Assembly: GCF_900168255.1 (NCBI RefSeq)
Contig: NZ_LT799838.1
Span: 1,798,001 to 1,862,000 of the forward strand
Direction of reading: 5' to 3'
DNA: 64,000 nucleotides
Source of the DNA: Psychrobacter sp. DAB_AL43B
GTDB lineage: Bacteria > Pseudomonadota > Gammaproteobacteria > Pseudomonadales > Moraxellaceae
The position numbers and the translations under genes are program-made. The notes under the pieces were generated by a model. It worked only from the letters and a program-made list of their open reading frames with translations. It was not told where the DNA came from and did not search any database. The stretch's first letter is position 1; every line of letters starts with the position of its first letter. Shown here one piece after another: positions 45,792 to 53,787 of this stretch.

Positions 45792-47447
45792 TTATTCCAC
45801 AGGCAGCACAATTTGTACCACCAGACCTTGTATGCCATCCTGTCGATTATGCGCATTTAGCTGACCTTTATGTGCCATAACGACCGCATGAACAATTGCT
45901 AAACCTAAACCATAACCACCTGTTTGGCGATTACGAGCAGAATCAAGGCGGACAAAAGGCTGAAATATGCGCTCTAAATCTTCTTTTGCAACGCCGCCAC
46001 CCTCGTCTATTATGCTGATTTGAATAGATTCAGTATTGTCATTATTTTTTATCTGCAATACTTCAACTGTGACGGTCGAATTGGCTGCCGTATGCATAAA
46101 AGCATTACGAATGACGTTTTCAAGGGCGCTATACAACTGCTCATGATTGCCCGACACTGTGCAAGAATCTGTCAATAAAGGATTACTTGGCTGCCATTGC
46201 CAATGTACATTTTTATGTTGAAACTCAAAACAAACATCTTTTCCAATCTCGCTGATAATGTCACAGATATCTACTGTTTCATTTTCTATATTAGCGATAG
46301 TGTATTGCTGCATTTGTAGAGATTGAATACGAATGATTTGTTCAATCAGCTCATTCATACGGGCAGATTCTTTATCAATGCGGTCTAAATAGCGACTGGC
46401 ATTGGGGGCAAAATCTCTTGTTAATTCAGTGGCAACATCGAGACGTGCTAGTGGTGAGCGCAGTTCATGGGAGATGTCACTTAACATTTGCTTGCGCGCC
46501 AGCTCACTATCAGCCAAACGCGTGGACAATTGAGCCACGTCTTTTGCCAGTAGCCCCAGCTCATCTGTGCCTAGCTTTGATAGACTAGGGTTAACTTGAT
46601 AGTCCCCAACCAGCATGCGATGCACGGTATGTTGCACACGGCGAATGCGTTGAGTCATAGTACGACTGAGCCAAAAGCACACCAAGACACTAAACAGAAT
46701 AATTAATCCTAGCCGCAGCGTAAAATTACCGCGCTGCAACTCCAGCACATCCTTGAATAATAAGTGCGGACGCAGCTGTATGATAACTTTCTGCTCATCA
46801 GGTAACACCACCATCACATCAGCCAACTCCGGGCGGCTGTCGGCATTAGCAATGGCTCTACGAGACGGCTTGGGCTGCAAAATATGGTTAAGACTAAAAG
46901 GTTGATCGCCTGACTTATCACTATTTAAGCTATCACTGTTTAAATCGTAACGACTATAAGGGTTTCTATCGGCACGCGCTTTATTACTAAATTTACTATA
47001 GTCCGATTCTTTATGATCAAAAGCATCACTCACAGAGCCACGATTTTCTGAAGACACAGAGGTTTGTGAGTCTATTGCTTGACGTTGCTCTCCCCGACTT
47101 TCTCTAAAACGATATCTAGGAAATATGATAGCGCCTTGCTCATCATATATTCTTATCTGACTCATTAGCCTGCGGTCTTCGTTATAAATCTGCTTAACGG
47201 TGGATAAATCACCTGCTTGCAAGGATGTTACTAACCGTTCACGCTGAGTCAATAGCTTTTCGATTTGAGAATCCATGCGTGTCGCCAGCTCTCGCTCATT
47301 AAGCCAGCGCTCAACTGAAATGGATAAAACAGACGTGATAAGAATCATCAATAGCAAACTCAAAAACAGTCGCCAAAATAGCGTTATACGCACTCTAAAC
47401 TTTGGTTTTTTTATTGATGAACCCGTCATTTTAGTCATGTCAGTCAT
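45792..47447 (-). CDS. sensor histidine kinase (CpxA/RstB-like)
   Basis: A 551-aa inner-membrane kinase. Membrane helices at about 23-44 and 244-260 enclose a 200-residue periplasmic sensor that includes a polar, serine/aspartate-rich insertion (about 113-205). A HAMP segment follows, then the H-box DISHELRSPLARLD with phosphorylated His327. The ATPase has its N-box at EQLYSALENVIRNAF, and the glycine loops IIDEGGGV and TGGYGLGLAIV. It phosphorylates the response regulator encoded immediately upstream; the two genes overlap by one base. Divergence from a Spy/CpxP-like gene points to envelope-stress sensing. Confidence 0.9.
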   Translation of the reverse strand: MTDMTKMTGSSIKKPKFRVRITLFWRLFLSLLLMILITSVLSISVERWLNERELATRMDSQIEKLLTQRERLVTSLQAGDLSTVKQIYNEDRRLMSQIRIYDEQGAIIFPRYRFRESRGEQRQAIDSQTSVSSENRGSVSDAFDHKESDYSKFSNKARADRNPYSRYDLNSDSLNSDKSGDQPFSLNHILQPKPSRRAIANADSRPELADVMVVLPDEQKVIIQLRPHLLFKDVLELQRGNFTLRLGLIILFSVLVCFWLSRTMTQRIRRVQHTVHRMLVGDYQVNPSLSKLGTDELGLLAKDVAQLSTRLADSELARKQMLSDISHELRSPLARLDVATELTRDFAPNASRYLDRIDKESARMNELIEQIIRIQSLQMQQYTIANIENETVDICDIISEIGKDVCFEFQHKNVHWQWQPSNPLLTDSCTVSGNHEQLYSALENVIRNAFMHTAANSTVTVEVLQIKNNDNTESIQISIIDEGGGVAKEDLERIFQPFVRLDSARNRQTGGYGLGLAIVHAVVMAHKGQLNAHNRQDGIQGLVVQIVLPVE

Positions 47448-48133
47448 TAAATTACCAGCTGATAACCTTTACCACGAATCGCCTTAATCGGCTCATCATG
47501 AAAAGGTTGGAGTTTTTTACGTAGGCGTGAAACATGCACATCAAGGCTACGGTCAAACGGCTGTAATTCACGCTGCAAGACGTTTTTTGACAGCCATGCT
47601 TTGCTCACCACCTCGCCCTTTTGTTTTAATAACGCAACCAATAAGTCAAACTCTGTACCGGTCACTTGCAACGCTATATTGTCTATTTGACAAATTCGCT
47701 GGGTCTGGTCAAGATGCAAACGGCTGGCTGGTAGCGGGGTATGCTCTAAAAAAGGGGTAGCCGTACGTTTAATCACGGCATTAATACGTGCCAGCAATTC
47801 ACGTGGATTACAAGGTTTGGTAATATAATCGTCCGCACCAAGCTCAAGTCCAATGATACGGTCAATCTCCTCACCTTTAGCCGTCAACATAATGACCGGA
47901 ATATCGCTGATAGTTGGCAGCTGACGTAGCACGCTAAGTCCATCTATCTTTGGCATCATAATATCAAGCACCAATAAATCATAAGGTAAGTCGTCATGCA
48001 TCGCTGTTTTTAACCGCTCTATAACGGCTTCACCATCGTGAACGCAGTCGCATGTCACACCATGATTGTGCAAGTATTCTTGTAACAACTGGGTCAATTC
48101 TTCGTCGTCATCGCCTAGTAATATGTGTGGCAC
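47447..48133 (-). CDS. OmpR-family response regulator (CpxR/RstA-like)
   Basis: A 228-aa regulator: receiver domain about 1-115 with Asp57 as phosphorylation site (LLVLDIMMPKIDG) and Lys in YITKP, then a winged-helix DNA-binding domain (about 130-228) ending RKKLQPFHDEPIKAIRGKGYQL. The start is GTG at 48133, with GGAG six bases upstream; an ATG two bases before it is in another frame. It partners the downstream kinase and probably controls the divergent Spy-like gene. Direct and inverted repeats in the shared intergenic region are candidate binding sites. Confidence 0.92.
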   Translation of the reverse strand: MPHILLGDDDEELTQLLQEYLHNHGVTCDCVHDGEAVIERLKTAMHDDLPYDLLVLDIMMPKIDGLSVLRQLPTISDIPVIMLTAKGEEIDRIIGLELGADDYITKPCNPRELLARINAVIKRTATPFLEHTPLPASRLHLDQTQRICQIDNIALQVTGTEFDLLVALLKQKGEVVSKAWLSKNVLQRELQPFDRSLDVHVSRLRKKLQPFHDEPIKAIRGKGYQLVI

Positions 48134-48179
48134 ATTTTTCTCCTTCAGCGCTAGATCGCTTTATTAGCCATACTATCAG

Positions 48180-48243
48180 TCAATTGATTATCAATTCGCT
48201 ATAAACGTTACCTTTCTTAATCTTTCATAAAGCATCGTAACGT
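48180..48243. promoter_or_regulatory. candidate response-regulator sites in the divergent promoter
   Basis: TCAATT occurs at 48180-48185 and again at 48191-48196, an 11-base period typical of OmpR-family direct repeats. ACGTTAC (48205-48211) and GTAACGT (48237-48243) form an inverted pair whose centres are 32 bases (three turns) apart. No classical CpxR GTAAA-N5-GTAAA box was seen. Confidence 0.45.
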
Positions 48244-48305
48244 CTATCTGCTCTATCATAGGCTCTATTAAAAGCAGGTTCAGACAACCAATCAAGGATA
48301 TTACA

Positions 48306-48836
48306 ATGAAAAAATTATTTATGGGCTCAGTATTAGCGATATCTAGCGTATTTACAGTGACTGCTTGTACCAGTGTCAATGCAACCACCGATACTGCGCC
48401 AACAACTAGCAAAATGCAAAAGCATCATCAAGAAGGTATAAACAAAGGCGGTATGAGAGGTCCAATGGCACAGTTGGATTTGACAGCCGAGCAGCAAGCG
48501 AAAATCAAAGCCATCATGCAAGAAAAGTATAGTGATCGCAAAAATGAGCGCACGAAATATCAAGCAGAACATGCGCAAATGCAGCAGCAGATGCAGGCAT
48601 TGACGAATGCTAATACCTTGGATAATGCTGCCATCAATCGTCTTGCGGATCAGCAAGCCGCAAAAACCAAACAACGCTTTATCGAACGCGTGCAAATGCA
48701 ACATGCAATCTCTCAAGTGCTGACTACCGAACAACGTAAGAAAATGGCACAATTAAAATCAGAAAGACAAGCAAAAGGTCATCATGGCTCAAAAAACCGT
48801 AACATGCATGGCAAGCATCAACAGCAAGGCATGTGA
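48306..48836 (+). CDS. Spy/CpxP-like periplasmic protein
   Basis: A 176-aa exported, mostly helical protein with a signal that contains a lipobox-like VTAC (Cys21), so it may be a lipoprotein, unlike soluble Spy. Two LTxxQ motifs characteristic of the family are present: LTAEQQAKI (about 60-68) and LTTEQRKKM. The sequence is rich in Gln, Lys, Met and His, with His/Gly at the C-terminus. Family members act as periplasmic chaperones or as feedback inhibitors of a Cpx-type kinase. It is transcribed divergently from the response regulator, and AAGGA is eight bases from the ATG. A Zn/Cu-binding role for the His/Met residues is possible. Confidence 0.85.
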   Translation: MKKLFMGSVLAISSVFTVTACTSVNATTDTAPTTSKMQKHHQEGINKGGMRGPMAQLDLTAEQQAKIKAIMQEKYSDRKNERTKYQAEHAQMQQQMQALTNANTLDNAAINRLADQQAAKTKQRFIERVQMQHAISQVLTTEQRKKMAQLKSERQAKGHHGSKNRNMHGKHQQQGM

Positions 48837-48871
48837 TTGACTACTATTAATTAATTAAAATCTGACCATTT

Positions 48872-48906
48872 AAAAAAGCGCATCGGTTAGCCGGTGCGCT
48901 TTTTTG
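48872..48906. terminator. rho-independent terminator
   Basis: AAAAAAGCGCATCGG pairs with CCGGTGCGCTTTTT with one wobble and a TTAG loop. It ends the Spy-like gene and faces the convergent lipoprotein gene. Confidence 0.9.
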
Positions 48907-48997
48907 CTGATTTATTTAAGAATTCAATCGTTTAATAGCTTATGCTTTATGCTAGTTTCTAGAGCGATCCCAAACCTATTTTATCAAGCCCCGTCTC

Positions 48998-50770
48998 TTA
49001 ATCTATGGTGCTAAACCGCTGTTTATACATTGGTAGTACATTAAACAGCATTTTACCCATCGCTGTACCATTGCCTTGACGGTAATACTCTGCAAGCTCA
49101 GCGCTATATTGTTTTAGATCAATACTGTTGCTAGCATTAGGCACCTGACTGTCACTAGGTAAGTTAGGAAATGCCTTATCTTGCGCACGGATAGGCATAT
49201 ATTGATTAAGTGCGTCGATAATGAAGCTGTTTTGCGCAGTGGCTTCAGTACTTTCTTTAGTCGGAAGATAATGACGACTATGCTGCCATTGCAATTGACC
49301 ACTCTTACTAAAACCATATAGCTCTTGCACAGGCAGGCTCGAACTTAGCGCAGGTGATGTGAGTTCAGTTAATGAGCTTTCTTGAGTTTTTAGATTTTTA
49401 TCATCCGCAAAATCTTTCATTTTTTCTAAACCTTGCTGGACCAACCATTTACTGGTAATTTTACCATCCGCAGGGTAATCGTCATCTTGCGTATTAGAGC
49501 TGCTTTTTATGATTAGCTCAGGATATTGCTGAGTTATAAGCTGATAAAAAGTATCCATGTAGTCTTTATAAGCTTGCTCATCTTCAGCGTTACTTCTCAC
49601 ACGGCGGATAATTTTCGCACTATTAAGCATAGGCGCTAGCTGTTGTTCAGTCAATTTAGGTGAAAGTGCCGTCAGCATGTTTGGCGCTATAAAATCAAAT
49701 TGACTCATAGCAGCCTTGGCATAAACCCTGTCTCCTGCCTCAATATGACTTTTTACCACGGCTCGACCAAAACCTCTGGGTAACGTACCATCATCAAGCG
49801 CTATTTTCAGCCATTTGTTTTGCCACTTGGTACCTAATTTATCATCGGCAAGCTTCGATGTCAGTAATGCAAAATTGTCCGCCCATAGATAGAGGCTACC
49901 CGTTTTAAAATCGACGTAAATAGGCTGATTGATACTACTATGATGGTTGCGCGCCGAATACTGCACACTACCCAACATCGTAAACTTGCCAGCCAGTGGC
50001 TGATAAACGCCCTGCGCATTCATAGATAATGGCTGTAGCAAATAAGCATCCAATAGTTGTGATTTTTTGACATCTAGCTTGGTTTGCTTGCTGTCATATT
50101 CATTAAACAGCTTTTCGTAATAGGGTGAAACAGGAGTAATAGAGACATTAGCAATGCTTGCTTCGCTAGCGGAATCCATATCAGACGCTGGAACTGATGT
50201 CGCCATTGTCTCCTCTGCTGCTATTGCATCTACAATATCCTCAGCCGCCTCATCAACGCTATAAGCCGTACTATCATAATGATTGTCTCTCCATGCCTGA
50301 TAAGCATCAGCACATACTAGATAAGACTGCTTAAGTACACCGCGCTGAGCATCATAATCAAGCGCTGCAATATCTTTATTGTCTGCTTGCACTCTGAGTA
50401 GTAACTCAGAATAAGCATTGTCGTGGGTGGCATCACAATAGCTACCAACCTCTTCTGACACCGCCAATTGCGTACTATCGATGTCTGTAAACTGCTGCTG
50501 ATTCACAATCTCAATATTACTATGATAGGCAAAAGACTGTCGCCGCTGCTGCTGTAGCGCGGTTGCTAATGCTGCTTTGGCAGCGCTAGAAGTATTATCT
50601 GCACTCAAACTCTTAGATTGACTCAAATTGGTAGACTGGCAAGCCGTCATCAGTAGCGTACTCGTTACCAGAGCACTCAACATCATCACTGATTTAGAAG
50701 GCGCTGAGCACATTTTTTTTGTTTTTTTGATATCAGACAATGCCACACTATCATCATTCAACTTTTTCAT
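48998..50770 (-). CDS. unknown lipoprotein (590 aa), downstream of the pair
   Basis: A lipoprotein with a long polar N-region and lipobox MTAC (Cys44). A later in-frame Met (20 or 29) could be the real start, though AAGGAT before Met1 favours the first. The mature part is soluble, Ser/Ala/Asp-rich, with a low-complexity acidic stretch (about 170-215). Recurrent aromatic patches include QPIYVDFKTGSLYLWADNF, and the C-terminus (QRFSTID) resembles a partner-binding tail. No family recognised. It follows the related 688-aa lipoprotein gene by 87 bases. Both share a use-of-substrate-like phrase (IPLALDFTKSAITID versus PIYVDFKTGSLYLWAD), which suggests distant paralogy. Confidence 0.8.
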   Translation of the reverse strand: MKKLNDDSVALSDIKKTKKMCSAPSKSVMMLSALVTSTLLMTACQSTNLSQSKSLSADNTSSAAKAALATALQQQRRQSFAYHSNIEIVNQQQFTDIDSTQLAVSEEVGSYCDATHDNAYSELLLRVQADNKDIAALDYDAQRGVLKQSYLVCADAYQAWRDNHYDSTAYSVDEAAEDIVDAIAAEETMATSVPASDMDSASEASIANVSITPVSPYYEKLFNEYDSKQTKLDVKKSQLLDAYLLQPLSMNAQGVYQPLAGKFTMLGSVQYSARNHHSSINQPIYVDFKTGSLYLWADNFALLTSKLADDKLGTKWQNKWLKIALDDGTLPRGFGRAVVKSHIEAGDRVYAKAAMSQFDFIAPNMLTALSPKLTEQQLAPMLNSAKIIRRVRSNAEDEQAYKDYMDTFYQLITQQYPELIIKSSSNTQDDDYPADGKITSKWLVQQGLEKMKDFADDKNLKTQESSLTELTSPALSSSLPVQELYGFSKSGQLQWQHSRHYLPTKESTEATAQNSFIIDALNQYMPIRAQDKAFPNLPSDSQVPNASNSIDLKQYSAELAEYYRQGNGTAMGKMLFNVLPMYKQRFSTID

Positions 50771-50857
50771 TTTTTTATCCTTAAAAGGCGTTATATAAAG
50801 ACTTTATACATGGTGCAACTATGATTGACCGTGATTATGATTAAACGTGATAACGTC

Positions 50858-52924
50858 TCAGTCATTGCCTTCGAATGCTTCTGCCTCAGTTTCCATGTCT
50901 GCTGCTTCATCCGTTATATAGCTACTATCATCACCTGCATAGCCATCATCTCCATAGCCATCTGCATAGTCGGTGCTTGCCTCTGCATAATCGGTACTAG
51001 CTTCCACATAGTCATAACGTGCATAACGAGCCTTCTCAAGCCTCTCTTCTTGCTGGCGCTGTTTTGCAAGCCAAGCATTGCCATCTATAGCTGCAGGTGC
51101 TTTTGCACCAAATGACTGTGCCAATAATGGCGTTAACGAATTCTTATTAAAACTGGCGTTATCGTAGCGAGTCTGATTCAAAACTGTATTTTGTGAGCCA
51201 AAAAAATCACTGCCGATATTGACTCGTTGTTGCTTGGCGAGTAGACGATCTGAGCCATCTAAGTAGTAATAATTGATGTGATTAAAAGAAATAGGACTAA
51301 CTGCTTCTACCAGCTGTAGTAATGCACCAATATCGGCACTTTGATAGCCTTTATTGTATAGCTCAATCTTGGCAATCGCTGTTTTGAGCACCGTATCATC
51401 AGGATAGCTACTAGGATTTTCATCGATATGTTTTTGTAGTGAGCGTGAGATATTTTTTACCATTTTTCCTATCATCTCACCACTTTGCCGGCTACCAAAG
51501 TAGACTTTGACTGCCCTATCAGCACCGACTTGCCTAGCAAACTGATCATCACGAATATCAACAGCGCTGAAATACTCCGGTTCTAGCTCTGCCATACTGT
51601 TTTGGAGAGCAGCAATGACGGCATCATAAATCACGGCTGAGGGTATTTGCGAGGTAATAGCTTCAGGTAAACCAAAATTCACCGTATGCGAGGTCATTTG
51701 TGCTGGTAGCGGTGTATGTTCAGGATCACCCAGTGCCAAGATGGGCATCAATGCTGATGGATCGATAGTGATTGCGCTTTTAGTAAAGTCGAGGGCAAGA
51801 GGAATCTGTATAGATGAGCTAATCGTTGGCGACACATAATCATAGCTATAAACACTCTGTAACTGTTTTTGCTGTGGTTTATAGTGACTGACGCTATTGA
51901 CCGTTAAATATTGGTATTGGTAAGCATTCATTGCTTCAACTTGCTCAGGGGTGCGAATGAACATATTGACAAGTTGGGTTAGCATTCCAGGATAAGTACG
52001 AATGGCGTTTTCATCCTGAGTGCCATTTGCGGCTTTTCTGGCTTGCATGTCTTCATAATTATTAAGTAAACCATGAACATTTATGCCACGAATTTTTGAT
52101 GCTAAACCTCTGTCACTGTAGTCACTGTCGCTGTTATCGCCATAATCACTGTCATTTTCATCATCGCTACTATCTTGAGAATTGCCATATTCATCGTAGC
52201 CATCTCTATCGTAACCGTTTTCATCATAGCCATATTCGTCGTAACCATGTTGGTCATAGCCAAGCTCATCATATGATAGTACCTCAGTTGCAGTAGCCGC
52301 TTCGACTTCACTATATGCCGCTGCATAGCTATCTTCTTCAGGGTAGCTATCTGCAGCATTATCTACTTCGCCATCTTCTTCAGTCGCGTCAGCCGCTTCT
52401 TCGTATTCACTATAATCATCTGTTTCTGTGTTTTTAGAGAGATAAAGCTCAAGCAGTGTTCTAAAAAAACTGCTTGAGCCGGCATCAATACTATCGGCTT
52501 TAATATAAGGAACAGAGTGATAATTGGCTTGCGAAACAGCGACATGCTCATTGGCTAAATGTTTTTGAATAGCGCTAAGCAGACGGGTCTTAGCGTGCGT
52601 TTCCATATTGGGGTTTTTGCTTTGATCAAATAGCTGTTGATACTGCTCGGCACTAGCATTTAATTGGCTGGTAAAGGCTTGAGATTGCGCTTGATTACGG
52701 TTGCTGTCTGCAACACTAAAATCTATGGTCGTGGCAGGTGTTTGACTAGACTGCGACAAACCTGTATTTGTCTGACAGCCCATCAAAATCGTCGTTGCGC
52801 TAACGGCGGCAAGCGCATAAACAGCAAGCTTTATAGGATGATGTTTATCGGTAATCGATGATTGTACAACTGATACTTGAGAACGATGCGCTAAGGTGCG
52901 TTTTTGAGAAGTAAGCTGCCCCAT
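50858..52924 (-). CDS. unknown lipoprotein (688 aa) with GYD pentapeptide repeats
   Basis: A lipoprotein with long N-region and lipobox LMGC (Cys50). A very acidic Glu/Ala segment (about 165-215) leads into five tandem pentapeptides GYDxx (GYDQH, GYDEY, GYDEN, GYDRD, GYDEY; residues 222-246), then a Ser/Asp run to about 270. The central soluble domain (about 275-620) is unlike any family I know. The C-terminal 60 residues are again Tyr/Asp/Ala-rich (ASTDYAEASTDYADGYGDDG). The acidic repeats could bind calcium or cell-wall components; this is a guess. It is first gene of a two-gene operon with the 590-aa lipoprotein. Confidence 0.8.
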   Translation of the reverse strand: MGQLTSQKRTLAHRSQVSVVQSSITDKHHPIKLAVYALAAVSATTILMGCQTNTGLSQSSQTPATTIDFSVADSNRNQAQSQAFTSQLNASAEQYQQLFDQSKNPNMETHAKTRLLSAIQKHLANEHVAVSQANYHSVPYIKADSIDAGSSSFFRTLLELYLSKNTETDDYSEYEEAADATEEDGEVDNAADSYPEEDSYAAAYSEVEAATATEVLSYDELGYDQHGYDEYGYDENGYDRDGYDEYGNSQDSSDDENDSDYGDNSDSDYSDRGLASKIRGINVHGLLNNYEDMQARKAANGTQDENAIRTYPGMLTQLVNMFIRTPEQVEAMNAYQYQYLTVNSVSHYKPQQKQLQSVYSYDYVSPTISSSIQIPLALDFTKSAITIDPSALMPILALGDPEHTPLPAQMTSHTVNFGLPEAITSQIPSAVIYDAVIAALQNSMAELEPEYFSAVDIRDDQFARQVGADRAVKVYFGSRQSGEMIGKMVKNISRSLQKHIDENPSSYPDDTVLKTAIAKIELYNKGYQSADIGALLQLVEAVSPISFNHINYYYLDGSDRLLAKQQRVNIGSDFFGSQNTVLNQTRYDNASFNKNSLTPLLAQSFGAKAPAAIDGNAWLAKQRQQEERLEKARYARYDYVEASTDYAEASTDYADGYGDDGYAGDDSSYITDEAADMETEAEAFEGND

Positions 52925-53083
52925 AAAAATCCCTTTATTTGCTAAAAATAGACGTTTATAAATTTAGTAATTATTCTGTTATTTATAACATAAAAGTTTA
53001 CAACTGAGGAATAGTACAGACACTTTTTTAGACAAATCTATCAATTTATTAAGATTTTATAATCAATTTTATATTTAAAAAGC

Positions 53084-53114
53084 AAAAAAAGCGCTATCAA
53101 ATGAGATAGCGCTT
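53084..53114 (-). terminator. terminator of the small secreted-protein gene
   Basis: GATAGCGCTT and AAGCGCTATC arms (53105-53114 and 53089-53098) with a 6-base loop. On the minus strand the stem is followed by T7. It lies 33 bases past the stop of the 144-aa gene. Confidence 0.85.
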
Positions 53115-53146
53115 CGCATTACACATCAACCAAGTAGTAAAGTTAG

Positions 53147-53581
53147 TTACCATAAGCGGATATGTTCTTTATAGTCATCATTAATAATGACCAAGCCTTT
53201 TGTAAAATCTATACTTTGGCGACCATTTTTAATCGTTTTATAATTATAGCTTTTACGGTCTGCTAAATTAATTAACTCATAGACCTCATCACCGCCTATA
53301 TCTACATAACGGCTACTGTCACCATCTGTCCATTTGATGGTCAGTAACGGTAGGTCTTCATTCGAACCAAAGATTTTTTTAGATCTAGAATCCTTTGAAG
53401 AATTAATAGTTGAGGTTGTTACCAAGCATTTTTTGCTGGCAATTTTAAGTTTATAAGCACAATTAAAATAACCTGACCCATTCTCAGAAGACATAAACTC
53501 TTCGATAGTCGGCGAAGCTTGTACTTGGGCAGCGCTAAATGCAAAAGCTAAGCCTGTCGCTGCTGCTAATAATTTATTCAT
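53147..53581 (-). CDS. small secreted protein of unknown function
   Basis: A 144-aa protein starting at ATG 53581, which has an excellent GGAGG site; an in-frame start 20 codons upstream lacks one. A clean Sec signal (MNKLLAAATGLAFAFSAAQV) ends with an AxA-type site QAS. The mature 120 residues are beta-rich with two cysteines (NCAYKL, KKCLVT) likely to form a disulphide. It ends in EHIRLW. No family recognised; likely periplasmic. It stands alone, with its own terminator, between the lipoprotein pair and ggt. Confidence 0.8.
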   Translation of the reverse strand: MNKLLAAATGLAFAFSAAQVQASPTIEEFMSSENGSGYFNCAYKLKIASKKCLVTTSTINSSKDSRSKKIFGSNEDLPLLTIKWTDGDSSRYVDIGGDEVYELINLADRKSYNYKTIKNGRQSIDFTKGLVIINDDYKEHIRLW

Positions 53582-53787
53582 AATAACCTCCAGAGATTTT
53601 GGATAAAGTGAGATTAATAACAAAATTTTATTGTAATACAATTATTAATCTTTTAATTATTTATCTAATTTTAGTAACCATCTATTTTTTGAGGTAAGAT
53701 ATTTGTGTGATTAACCAGTAACAATATTGACCAATAACACTCGCAATCACACCTTACCCTCTTTTTTCACGTAAAAAGGATTTTACG

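Noticed and set aside
48180..48243. Classical CpxR box
   Set aside because: GTAAA-N5-GTAAA was looked for and not found. Only other repeats are reported, at low confidence.
52096..52296. His/Tyr/Arg-rich frame antisense to the GYD repeats
   Set aside because: It is the mirror of the repetitive GYD coding sequence, with periodic composition and no ribosome-binding site.
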